Assembly: GCF_026167665.1 (NCBI RefSeq)
Contig: NZ_CP098740.1
Span: forward strand, 3,410,001 to 3,474,000
Source: Streptomyces drozdowiczii
GTDB lineage: Bacteria > Actinomycetota > Actinomycetes > Streptomycetales > Streptomycetaceae
DNA length: 64,000 bases
Reading direction: 5' to 3'
Shown: positions 55,333 through 62,843 of the stretch, one piece after another
Position numbering within the stretch: the first letter of the stretch is position 1
Layout of the letters: each line of letters opens with the position of its first letter
Made by a program: the position numbers and the translations under genes
The notes under the pieces: generated by a model
The model's database searches: none
Seen by the model: only the letters and a program-made list of their open reading frames with translations
What the model was told of the DNA's origin: nothing

Positions 55333-56229
55333 GTGGATCTGGCCCTGCTGCGCACCTTCGTCACGGTCCACCGGGCCGGCTCGTTCACCCGCGCCGCCGC
55401 GCTGCTGGGCCTCTCGCAGCCCGCCGTGACCTCCCAGATACGCACCCTGGAACGGCAGCTCGGCCGCCCGCTGTTCCTGCGCAGGGCCCGGGGCGTGACC
55501 CCGACGACCATCGGCGACGAACTCGCGCACCGGGCCGCTCCGCACCTGGACGCGCTGGTCGAGATCGCCGAGACCGACCTCGACGAGGAGTCGGGCGTAC
55601 GGACCCTGCATCTGGCGGGACCGCCGGAATTCCTCTCCCTGCGCGTCCTGCCCGCGCTCACACCGCTGATCGCCCAGGGCCTCGCGCTGCGCGGGTCGTT
55701 CTCCGCCGACACGGACGAGGCCCTGGAGGGCCTGGCCGCCGGTCACCACGACCTGGCCGTCGTGACGGCACGACCGCGCGGGGAACTGCTCACCGCCACC
55801 CCGCTCTGCGACGAGGAGCACGTCCTGGTCGCCTCTCCGCGCTGGGCCGGCCGGCTGGGGCCCGGCACGCTGCGACGCAACGGCCCCGTGGTCCTGGAGC
55901 AGCTGCCCGTGGTGGAGGTGCACGAAAGCCTGCCGCTCGTCTCCCGCTACTGGGCCGCCGTCTTCGACAGTGCGCCCGCGGCCGCCGGCGCCGTCATCGC
56001 CCCGGACCTGCGGGCGGTCCTGGAGTGCGCGGCCGCCGGTGCCGGGCTCGCCGTGCTGCCGCGCTATCTGTGCGAGGACGCGTTGGAACGAGGCGAGGTG
56101 GTGGCGCTCCTCGATCCTCCGGTCCCGCCCCTGCGCACGTACTTCCTGGCCGCGCGGACCGGCACGCTCGCGCTTCCGCATCTCGCCCGGGCGCACGAAT
56201 GGCTGCTGCGGGCGGCGGCCGACTGGTGA
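55333..56229 (+). CDS. LysR-family transcriptional regulator
   Basis: 298 residues. The N-terminal HTH is clear (LALLRTFVTVHRAGSFTRAA, LGLSQPAVTSQIRTLERQL) and is followed by the two-lobed effector domain (HLAGPPEFLSLRVLPAL, EGLAAGHHDLAVV). The GTG start follows GGGAGGGACG. Unusually for a LysR gene, the upstream neighbour is not divergent: the PLP lyase runs in the same direction. Its target may be itself, that lyase or an unlinked gene. Confidence 0.92.
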   Translation: MDLALLRTFVTVHRAGSFTRAAALLGLSQPAVTSQIRTLERQLGRPLFLRRARGVTPTTIGDELAHRAAPHLDALVEIAETDLDEESGVRTLHLAGPPEFLSLRVLPALTPLIAQGLALRGSFSADTDEALEGLAAGHHDLAVVTARPRGELLTATPLCDEEHVLVASPRWAGRLGPGTLRRNGPVVLEQLPVVEVHESLPLVSRYWAAVFDSAPAAAGAVIAPDLRAVLECAAAGAGLAVLPRYLCEDALERGEVVALLDPPVPPLRTYFLAARTGTLALPHLARAHEWLLRAAADW

Positions 56230-56292
56230 CCGCAGGAGCGCCCGACAGCGTCCCGGTGTTTCAGAACGGGTCCCGTGGGCCACGCTTCAGCC

Positions 56293-56772
56293 ATGACCGA
56301 ACGTCCTGTGGTCAAGCGCACCGCACGCGCCATCCTCCTCGACGGTGACGACCTCATCCTCATCAAGCGCACCAAGCCCGGGGTGGACCCGTACTGGCTC
56401 ACGCCGGGTGGCGGGGTCGAGCCCGAGGACGCCACCGTGGTCGACGCCCTGCACCGCGAGGTGGACGAGGAGCTGGGCGCCAAGATCACCGACGTGGTGC
56501 CCTGCTTCGTCGACACCGTGGAACACATCGAGGAGGGCGGAGTGAAGGGCGTCAAGGTCCAGCACTTCTTCGTCTGCCGCCTCGACTCCATGGACCTGTC
56601 CCTGCGCCACGGCCCCGAGATCGACGCCCCCTGCGGCGAGTACGACGTCGTACGCGTGCCCTTCAGCCGGGTCGGGATCGCAGCGGTGCACCTCGTGCCG
56701 CTGTCGTTGCGGCACTACCTGGACGGCAATATCGAGGGAGTCCGGGCCCTGCACGCCGCCGACCTGGGCTGA
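56293..56772 (+). CDS. Nudix hydrolase
   Basis: 159 residues. The Nudix box GGGVEPEDATVVDALHREVDEELG is complete in its key Gly, Glu and Arg positions, so a nucleoside-diphosphate-linked substrate would be hydrolysed; the specific one is unknown. CACGCT lies six bases before the ATG, so the transcript is probably leaderless. It follows the LysR gene by about 60 bp. Confidence 0.9.
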   Translation: MTERPVVKRTARAILLDGDDLILIKRTKPGVDPYWLTPGGGVEPEDATVVDALHREVDEELGAKITDVVPCFVDTVEHIEEGGVKGVKVQHFFVCRLDSMDLSLRHGPEIDAPCGEYDVVRVPFSRVGIAAVHLVPLSLRHYLDGNIEGVRALHAADLG

Positions 56773-56776
56773 CGCA

Positions 56777-56844
56777 CCGGCCGGCCCGTACGGTGTCGGC
56801 TCTCGCGTCAGTGCCGGCCGGCTCGCACGGTGCCGGTTCTCGCG
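56777..56844. repeat. Two imperfect 31-bp direct repeats beside a parS site
   Basis: Units at 56777-56807 and 56814-56844 agree at 27 of 31 positions (period 37 bp); all four differences are transitions. The common start is CCGGCCGGC and the common end CTCGCG. The parS site begins nine bases further right. Confidence 0.75.
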
Positions 56845-56853
56845 CCTGCGCGT

Positions 56854-56867
56854 GTTTCACGTGAAAC
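56854..56867. promoter_or_regulatory. Intergenic parS site
   Basis: GTTTCACGTGAAAC, the perfect ParB-binding palindrome, lies between the Nudix and acetyltransferase genes. Confidence 0.88.
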
Positions 56868-56966
56868 CGTTCGCGGCCGAGGTCCCGGCCCAATTTTCGC
56901 TGCGGGACCGGGCCAGTTCCGGTAAAGCGGTGGACGGGCGATCATCGGTCGGAGAGCCTGGCCCGT

Positions 56967-57851
56967 ATGCCCAGCTCATTGCCCCGCCCGCTGTCCGATC
57001 TCCCCATCCGGCGCCTCACTCGGGACGACCTGGTCGTCTGCGCCGATCTCAGCGAGGACCGGGGCTGGCCTCGCGACGAGGAGCGCTGGACGCTGCTGCT
57101 CGCCGCCGGCACGGGCTACGGCATCGATGACCCCGACAGCAAGGGCCTGATGGCGTCCTGTGTGGTGGTCTCGTACGGCTCCGAGCTGGCCGCCGTCGGC
57201 ATGCTGCTCGTCGCCGGGCGCCATGCCCGGCGCGGAGTCGGCCGGTATCTGATGCAGCGGGTGATCGAGGCTGCCGGGGACACCCCGCTCAGCCTCCATG
57301 CGACAGCCTCGGGCCGCCCTCTTTACGAAGAACTCGGATTCGCGCCGGTGGGGCGGACCGTCCGGCTGAGCGGGACCTTCCGGCCGGCTGCGGGAGCCGG
57401 GCCGAAGCCTTTCGGCGGCTCCGGGGCTGTCATCCGGTCTGCTTCCGCCCACGACCTGCGGGCTGTGGTGCAGCTGGACTCGGTCGTCTTCGGGCTCGAC
57501 CGCACGCATCTGCTGACCCGGCTCCCGACGTTCGCCGACCACCTGCGGGTCGCCGAGGAGGATGGGGAGCTGACCGGGTTCGCCGCGCTCTCGCCGAGCG
57601 CGGCGAACCATGCGGTCGGGCCGCTGATCGCCAAGGACACCGCCACGGCGCAGCTGCTCGTGGCCTCACTGGCCGAGGCGACGGACCGACCGCTGCGGGT
57701 GGACGTCGACGCCCGCCACGAGGACCTGCTGGGCTGGCTCGGGCGCTGTGGGCTGCGGTCGGACACCGAGACCACGGTGATGACGCTCGGCGGGCGGCAG
57801 CACGCGGACTGGCCTCGGTACTTCGCCCCCTTCAGCCTCGCCACGGGCTGA
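56967..57851 (+). CDS. GNAT acetyltransferase
   Basis: 294 residues. The N-terminal GNAT fold has the acetyl-CoA loop in ARRGVGRYLMQRV and the beta-strand YEELGFAPVG. A second, more divergent GNAT-like half follows (about 150-290: VIRSASAHDLRAVVQLD, GFAALSPSAANHAVGPLIA, LLGWLGRCGLRSD), giving a tandem arrangement. The acceptor substrate is unknown. The ATG follows GGAGAG. It converges with the MFS gene, with nine bases between the stops. Confidence 0.87.
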   Translation: MPSSLPRPLSDLPIRRLTRDDLVVCADLSEDRGWPRDEERWTLLLAAGTGYGIDDPDSKGLMASCVVVSYGSELAAVGMLLVAGRHARRGVGRYLMQRVIEAAGDTPLSLHATASGRPLYEELGFAPVGRTVRLSGTFRPAAGAGPKPFGGSGAVIRSASAHDLRAVVQLDSVVFGLDRTHLLTRLPTFADHLRVAEEDGELTGFAALSPSAANHAVGPLIAKDTATAQLLVASLAEATDRPLRVDVDARHEDLLGWLGRCGLRSDTETTVMTLGGRQHADWPRYFAPFSLATG

Positions 57852-57860
57852 TCCTGTGCA

Positions 57861-59072
57861 TCAGCTCCGGGGTTCGGGAACCGCTGCCTGCTCCGGGGCG
57901 TGCGTGGCGACGAGGCGGCTCGGTGCGGTCGTACGGCGCTCCAGCGCGCTGGAGGCGAAGGCGAGGAGCAGCGCCGATGCGGCGAGCGCCGCGCCGACCC
58001 AGTTGGGGGCTGTGTAGCCGAGACCGGCACCGATGACGAGCCCGCCGAGCCAGGCCGCGAGCGCGTTGCCGAGGTTGAAGGCACCGATGTTCATCGCTGA
58101 GGCCAGCGTCGGGGCGTCCACCGCCTGGTCGAGCACCCGCTTCTGGAGCGGGGGCACGGTCGCGAAGCCGAAGGCGCCGATGAGGACGAGGGTGACCGCC
58201 GCCGCGACCTTGTGGTGGGAGGTCACGGTGAAGAGGGCCAGGACCAGGGCGAGGCCGCCCAGCGACACGGCGAGCATGAGCGTGGGGCGGCGGTCGGCGT
58301 ACCTGCCGCCGATCAGGTTGCCGCCGACCATGCCGAGACCGAAGAGGACCAGCAGCCAGGTGACGGCGGAGGTCGAGTAACCGGCGGTCTCCGTCATCAT
58401 CGGCGTGATGTAGGTGATCGCCGCGAAGACGCCACCGAATCCGAGGACCGTCATCGCCATGGCGAGCAGGACCTGCACATTACGGAAGGCGGCGACTTCC
58501 TGCCGCAGCCTGACACCCTCGGCGCGGGGCTGTTCGGGAACGAGCCGGGCGACGCCGAGCAGACCGAGCACGCCGAGCGCGGCAACGAGGGAGAACGTGA
58601 CCCGCCAGCCGGCGTGCTGCCCGACGTAGGTGCCCACCGGCACCCCGACGACGTTGGCGACGGTGAGTCCGGTGAACATCAGGGCGATGGCACCCGCCTT
58701 CTTCTGCGGGGCGACCAGATCGGCCGCCACGACCGCTCCGATGCCGAAGAAGGCACCGTGGGCGAGCGAGGCGATCACACGGCCGACGACCATCACTTCG
58801 AAGACGGGGGCGGCCGCGGTGACCACATTGCCGACGATGAACAGGCCCATGAGGATCATCAGCATCCGCTTGCGGCTGATTCTCGTACCGAGCGCGGTCA
58901 TCAGCGGCGCCCCGAGCACGACGCCGAGCGCGTAGCCAGTGGCCAGGAAGCCGGCGGCCGGGATGGACACCTGGAACTCGGCGGCCACCTCGGGAAGCAG
59001 CCCCATGACCACGAACTCGGTGGTCCCGATACCGAATGCCCCGATGGCCAGGGCGAGGAGTGCGAGCGGCAT
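57861..59072 (-). CDS. MFS exporter (DHA1 family)
   Basis: 403 residues with 12 helices, starting MPLALLALAIGAFGIGTTEFVVMG, the diagnostic N-terminus of AraJ/Cmr-type drug or sugar exporters. GHGAFFGIGA-like segments and GGRYADRRPTLML (loop 8-9) support the family. ATG 59072 has GGAAGG upstream, and an upstream ATG would add 16 residues through the operator. It is divergent from a MarR gene, whose product is probably its repressor. Confidence 0.92.
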   Translation of the reverse strand: MPLALLALAIGAFGIGTTEFVVMGLLPEVAAEFQVSIPAAGFLATGYALGVVLGAPLMTALGTRISRKRMLMILMGLFIVGNVVTAAAPVFEVMVVGRVIASLAHGAFFGIGAVVAADLVAPQKKAGAIALMFTGLTVANVVGVPVGTYVGQHAGWRVTFSLVAALGVLGLLGVARLVPEQPRAEGVRLRQEVAAFRNVQVLLAMAMTVLGFGGVFAAITYITPMMTETAGYSTSAVTWLLVLFGLGMVGGNLIGGRYADRRPTLMLAVSLGGLALVLALFTVTSHHKVAAAVTLVLIGAFGFATVPPLQKRVLDQAVDAPTLASAMNIGAFNLGNALAAWLGGLVIGAGLGYTAPNWVGAALAASALLLAFASSALERRTTAPSRLVATHAPEQAAVPEPRS

Positions 59073-59121
59073 GGGTTCCCTTCCCAGAAGATTGCTACTG
59101 CCCTTTACATGCGTAGACAAT

Positions 59122-59151
59122 AATTGCAGACGCTCTTTAATTGCAAGCGCT
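59122..59151. promoter_or_regulatory. Direct repeats, probable MarR operator
   Basis: AATTGCAGACGCT and AATTGCAAGCGCT recur 17 bp apart in the divergent gap between the MFS and MarR genes. Eleven of 13 bases agree. The spacing of about 1.6 helical turns is unusual, but the location suits a shared operator. Confidence 0.6.
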
Positions 59152-59209
59152 GGCTATTGCGCACGTCGGCTACTCTGGACGTAAGCAGCTCCGGCACGGA
59201 GGAGAGACC

Positions 59210-59671
59210 ATGACAGCCACGGACCCGGCCCTGACCGCCCTCTCGCAGGGCTGGATCGCGCTGTCCCTGCTCCACGGCAGGATCGAGACCCGCATCGAAC
59301 GGGCTCTGCAGAGCGGCCACGATCTGAGCGTGCGCGAGTACTCCCTGCTGGACGTGCTCAGCCGACAGCACAGCGGCCCGGGCGGACACCTGCAGATGAA
59401 GCAGGTGGCGGACGCCGTCGGACTGAGCCAGAGCGCCACGACGCGCCTGGTCACCCGCCTCGAAGACCGCGGGCTGCTGACCCGGTACCTCTGCGACACC
59501 GACCGCAGAGGCATCTACACCGACGTCACCCCCGACGGGCTCACTCTGCTCTCCGAGGCCCGCCCCACCAACGACCGCGCTCTGCGCATCGCGCTCGACG
59601 AAGCCGCCGAGAATCCCGAACTGGCCCCGCTCGTCCGAGCCGTCGAGGAACTGAAGGCCGTTCCCGCCTAG
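59210..59671 (+). CDS. MarR-family transcriptional regulator
   Basis: 153 residues with the winged HTH (MKQVADAVGLSQSATTRLVTRL, LLTRYLCDTDRRGIY) between dimerisation helices. The ATG at 59210 follows GGAGGAGAG. Its position back to back with the MFS exporter gene is the classic layout for a repressor relieved by the exported ligand. Confidence 0.92.
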   Translation: MTATDPALTALSQGWIALSLLHGRIETRIERALQSGHDLSVREYSLLDVLSRQHSGPGGHLQMKQVADAVGLSQSATTRLVTRLEDRGLLTRYLCDTDRRGIYTDVTPDGLTLLSEARPTNDRALRIALDEAAENPELAPLVRAVEELKAVPA

Positions 59672-59686
59672 GGCCTGTCGACTGCG

Positions 59687-59692
59687 TAGGCT
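59687..59692 (+). promoter_or_regulatory. -10 element giving a leaderless GNAT transcript
   Basis: TAGGCT ends seven bases before the ATG, with no ribosome site. Confidence 0.5.
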
Positions 59693-59699
59693 GCGGATC

Positions 59700-60152
59700 A
59701 TGAGCGATCTGGAGATACGCCGCGCGACCGCTGACGATCTGGCCGAGATCGTGGCCCTGCTCGCCGACGACCCGCTGGGCGCCCAGCGCGAGTCACCGGA
59801 GGACCTCGCGCCCTATCGAGCGGCGCTCCGCCGACTGGCCGACGACCCGAATCAGCACATGATGGTCGCCGTGCGCGAGGAGCGCGTCGTCGGGACCCTG
59901 CAGCTGACCGTGATCCCGGGGCTGTCCCGGCGCGGTTCGACCCGGTCCGTGATCGAAGGTGTCCGCATCCACGCCGACGAACGGGGAAGCGGTCTCGGCA
60001 CCCGGCTGATCCAGTGGGCGGTGGACGAATCACGCCGGCAGGGCTGCCAACTCGTCCAGCTCACTTCCGACGTGTCCCGCACCGACGCGCACCGCTTCTA
60101 CGAGCGGCTGGGGTTCATCGCCAGCCATGTGGGCTTCAAGCTCGCCCTCTGA
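59700..60152 (+). CDS. GNAT acetyltransferase
   Basis: 150 residues with a complete GNAT fold: IRRATADDLAEIVALL, VGTLQLTVIPGLSRRG, VRIHADERGSGLGTRLIQWAV (acetyl-CoA loop) and AHRFYERLGFIASHVGF. The substrate is unknown. The transcript appears leaderless (TAGGCT seven bases before ATG). The winged-helix gene follows after 29 bp. Confidence 0.9.
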   Translation: MSDLEIRRATADDLAEIVALLADDPLGAQRESPEDLAPYRAALRRLADDPNQHMMVAVREERVVGTLQLTVIPGLSRRGSTRSVIEGVRIHADERGSGLGTRLIQWAVDESRRQGCQLVQLTSDVSRTDAHRFYERLGFIASHVGFKLAL

Positions 60153-60181
60153 CCCGCCTGCCGCGTTCCCGAGGAGCCGAC

Positions 60182-61344
60182 GTGCAACGCATCAGCGACG
60201 AACAGCGCCGCACCCGGATCGTCCGCCGCCATCTGCTGGCCCCCAACGAACGGGTCTCGTCGCCCGTCGCGGTGGCCGACGCCGTCGTCGCGCTCCACGC
60301 GACCGACGCCGCCACCGTCTTCCTCTCGGCCTGCGCCAGACTCGCCGAGCCGGACGTGGCAGCGGTGGAGCGGTCGCTCTACGAGGACGTCTCCCTGGTG
60401 CGGATGCTCTCCATGCGCAACACCCTTTTCGTCGTGTCGGCCGAGATGGCCCCGCACGTCGAGGCGGCGAACGCGCGCGCTGTGGCCGCCAAGGAGCGCC
60501 GCAACCTGGTCAAGCATCTCCGCGAGGACGGCCACGGCCTGGACGAGCGCTGGCTCGACGAGACCGAGAAAAGCGCCCTCGCCTTCCTGGCCGGCAGCGG
60601 CCCCGTCTCGGGCAGCGAACTCGCCGCCGGGGTGGCCGCCCTTCGCACCAAGATCACCGTCTTCCCGGGGAAGAAGCAGGAAACGGTCCAGGGCGTCGCG
60701 ACCCGGGTGATCCGGGTGCTGGCCGCCGAGGGCCGGATCCGCAGGGACCGGCCACGGGGCTCCTGGACCTCCAGCCAGTTCCGCTGGGCCCTGGCCCGCC
60801 CCCGGCCGGCCGAGGAGACCGCTCCGGCCCAGGCGGAACTGGCCCTGCGCTGGCTCCGGGCATACGGCCCGGGCACCGAAGCCGACCTGAAGTGGTGGAC
60901 CGGCTGGGGCACCCGTGAGGTCCGTACCGCTCTCGCGGCGGTCGGAGCCGTGGAGGTGCTGCTCGACAACGGGGCGCCGGCCTGGGTCGCCCCCGGGGAC
61001 ACAGAGCCCGAGCCCGTCCAGGCCCCTGGGCGGCCCTGCTCCCCGGGCTGGACCCGAGCGGCATGGGCTGGGCGGACCGCGGCTTCCATCTGCCTGCCGA
61101 GCACCGGGCAGCCCTCTTCGACCGCTCGGGCAACATCGGCCCCACGGTGTGGTGGGACGGCCGGATCGTAGGCGGCTGGGCCCAGCGAGACGACGGTGAG
61201 CTCACCTGGCGGCTGCTCACCGATCCGGGCCGGGAGGCCAAGGCGGCGATCGAGGCCGAGGCGGCCCGGCTGGCCGGCTGGGTGGGGGAAGCCCGGATCA
61301 CCCCGCGCTTCCGGACCCCTCTGGAACGGGAGTTGGCGGCCTGA
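60182..61344 (+). pseudogene. Winged-helix DNA-binding-domain protein (HTH_42 type), split by a -1 frameshift
   Basis: The GTG start at 60182 follows GAGGAG. The frame reads RISDEQRRTRIVRRHLLAP, SLVRMLSMRNTLFVV, WTSSQFRWALARP and RWLRAYGPGTEADLKWWTGWG to about 61027, then loses the family pattern and stops at 61171. From the bases CCTGGGCG near 61026, another frame continues exactly (WAALLPGLDPSGMGWADRG, then VWWDGRIVGGWAQR) to the stop at 61344. One extra C in GGCCCCTGGG would restore a protein of about 388 residues. Relatives of the YcaQ/AlkX type are implicated in DNA repair. As with the phosphatase at 9960, one missing C in a C run may be a sequencing error. Confidence 0.75.
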
Positions 61345-61359
61345 GCGGCGGTGCTGCCC

Positions 61360-61373
61360 GTTTCACGTGAAAC
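61360..61373. promoter_or_regulatory. Intergenic parS site
   Basis: GTTTCACGTGAAAC, perfect palindrome, lies between the winged-helix gene and the convergent serine hydrolase gene. Confidence 0.88.
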
Positions 61374-61401
61374 AAGGCAGCACCGCTTCCGTGCGCTGCG
61401 C

Positions 61402-62784
61402 TCAGTCCCCCAGACCGCGCCACCCTGCCTCGTCAACGCCGCCGGGCACCGCTGCCGCGGGGTCGTACGGCTCACGCGTGAAGACGAAGGACCCCAGATC
61501 GAGGTGGTTCACGCTGCCGTCCGGGTTCCGCACGATCCGCAGCGTCTCCCCCGCGTAGTAGCCGTCCAGGCCGACCCAGGTTCCGTCGGGGCGCGCCGTG
61601 AAGCGGGCCCCCCGGCCCTGGCCGTTGACCGGCCGCAGCTCCAGTCCGCGATCGGCGTGCAGCGTCAGGATGTTGGGGCGTGTGGCCCAGTACCAGAGCC
61701 CGGTCAGGGCGAGGAGTTCCGCGTCCACCTCGGGCAGCGGGCGCCACGGCTCGGGGATGCGCGGCTCGGCCTCGGCGACGATGTCCACGAGGTCTGCGGC
61801 CACCTCGCCGATCGCGACCCCTGATGTCGCGTTGACGAGCACCACAGCCGTCACGTCGTCCTCGGTGCTGACCCAGAGGGCGGCCAGGAACCCGGGAAGC
61901 GAGCCGGTATGCCCGATGAAGGTACGGCCCTTGCGCCGGACCAGTTGCAGTCCCAGGCCGTAGTGATCGACCCACTCACCGGGCGCGGGAGCGGCCGACG
62001 GCTGCTTCATCTCCTCCACGGAGGCCGCGCCGAGCACCCGGTCGTCGCCCTCGGCCAGGAAGGCCGCGAAGCGGAGCAGATCCGCGGTCGTGGACCAGAG
62101 CTGTCCGGCGGGCGCCATGAGGCCCAGGTCCTCCGCCGGTTCGGGGAGCAGGGCGTCCGCCCAGGGATGCACCGCCCAGCCGCCGGCGTGCGGAGCCTGG
62201 GGGAGCGAGCTGGTCCGGTGCAGGCCGAGGGGTTCCAGCACCTCGCGGCGCAGCACCTCTTCCCAGGAAGCACCGCGCACGGCCTCGACCAGCGAACCGA
62301 GCAGCGTATAGCCCGGGTTGGAGTAGTGGTGCCGGTTGCCGGGCGGATGCATCGCGACCTGCTCATCGAGCACGTCCGCGAGCGTGGGCCGCAAGCTGCC
62401 GGGGGTCCGCTCCCACCAGGGCGCGGTCGTCTCGGCGCCGAGCCCCGCGCTGTGGCCGAGCAGCTGATGAATGGTCACGTCCCCCGCGCCGGTGCCGGGC
62501 AGGTGCTTCTCCAGGGGATCCGCCAGGTCGAGCAGCCCTTCGTCACGCAGCCGCATCACCAGGACGGCGGTGAAGGTCTTGGTGAGGGACCCGATCCTGA
62601 ATTGCGTCTCGGAGTCCGGGGCATGGCCGTCGACACAGCTGCGCGCACCCTCCCAGACCACCTGCCCCTGCCGTTGTACGGCGGCGACCAGAGAGGGGGT
62701 TCGCCCTTCGGCCTGAGCCGTGGCGACGCGGTGCAGCAGGGCCCGCCGGGTACCGGGAAGCAACTGTTCAGCTGGAGAAGTCAT
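61402..62784 (-). CDS. Beta-lactamase-fold serine hydrolase
   Basis: 460 residues. The active-site motifs are SLTK (SxxK), YSN (YxN) and HTG, as in class C beta-lactamases, DD-peptidases and esterases. The C-terminal 120 residues form an extra beta-rich domain (LTGLWYWATRPNILTLHADR). No signal peptide is seen, which argues for an intracellular esterase rather than a cell-wall peptidase. The ATG is at 62784. The gene lies 59 bp from dnaB's stop and runs the same way. Confidence 0.88.
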   Translation of the reverse strand: MTSPAEQLLPGTRRALLHRVATAQAEGRTPSLVAAVQRQGQVVWEGARSCVDGHAPDSETQFRIGSLTKTFTAVLVMRLRDEGLLDLADPLEKHLPGTGAGDVTIHQLLGHSAGLGAETTAPWWERTPGSLRPTLADVLDEQVAMHPPGNRHHYSNPGYTLLGSLVEAVRGASWEEVLRREVLEPLGLHRTSSLPQAPHAGGWAVHPWADALLPEPAEDLGLMAPAGQLWSTTADLLRFAAFLAEGDDRVLGAASVEEMKQPSAAPAPGEWVDHYGLGLQLVRRKGRTFIGHTGSLPGFLAALWVSTEDDVTAVVLVNATSGVAIGEVAADLVDIVAEAEPRIPEPWRPLPEVDAELLALTGLWYWATRPNILTLHADRGLELRPVNGQGRGARFTARPDGTWVGLDGYYAGETLRIVRNPDGSVNHLDLGSFVFTREPYDPAAAVPGGVDEAGWRGLGD

Positions 62785-62843
62785 CGTCAACAACTACCGT
62801 CCGCCCCGACGGATGGCGACTCCATTTCCCGGCCCGGTACCGG

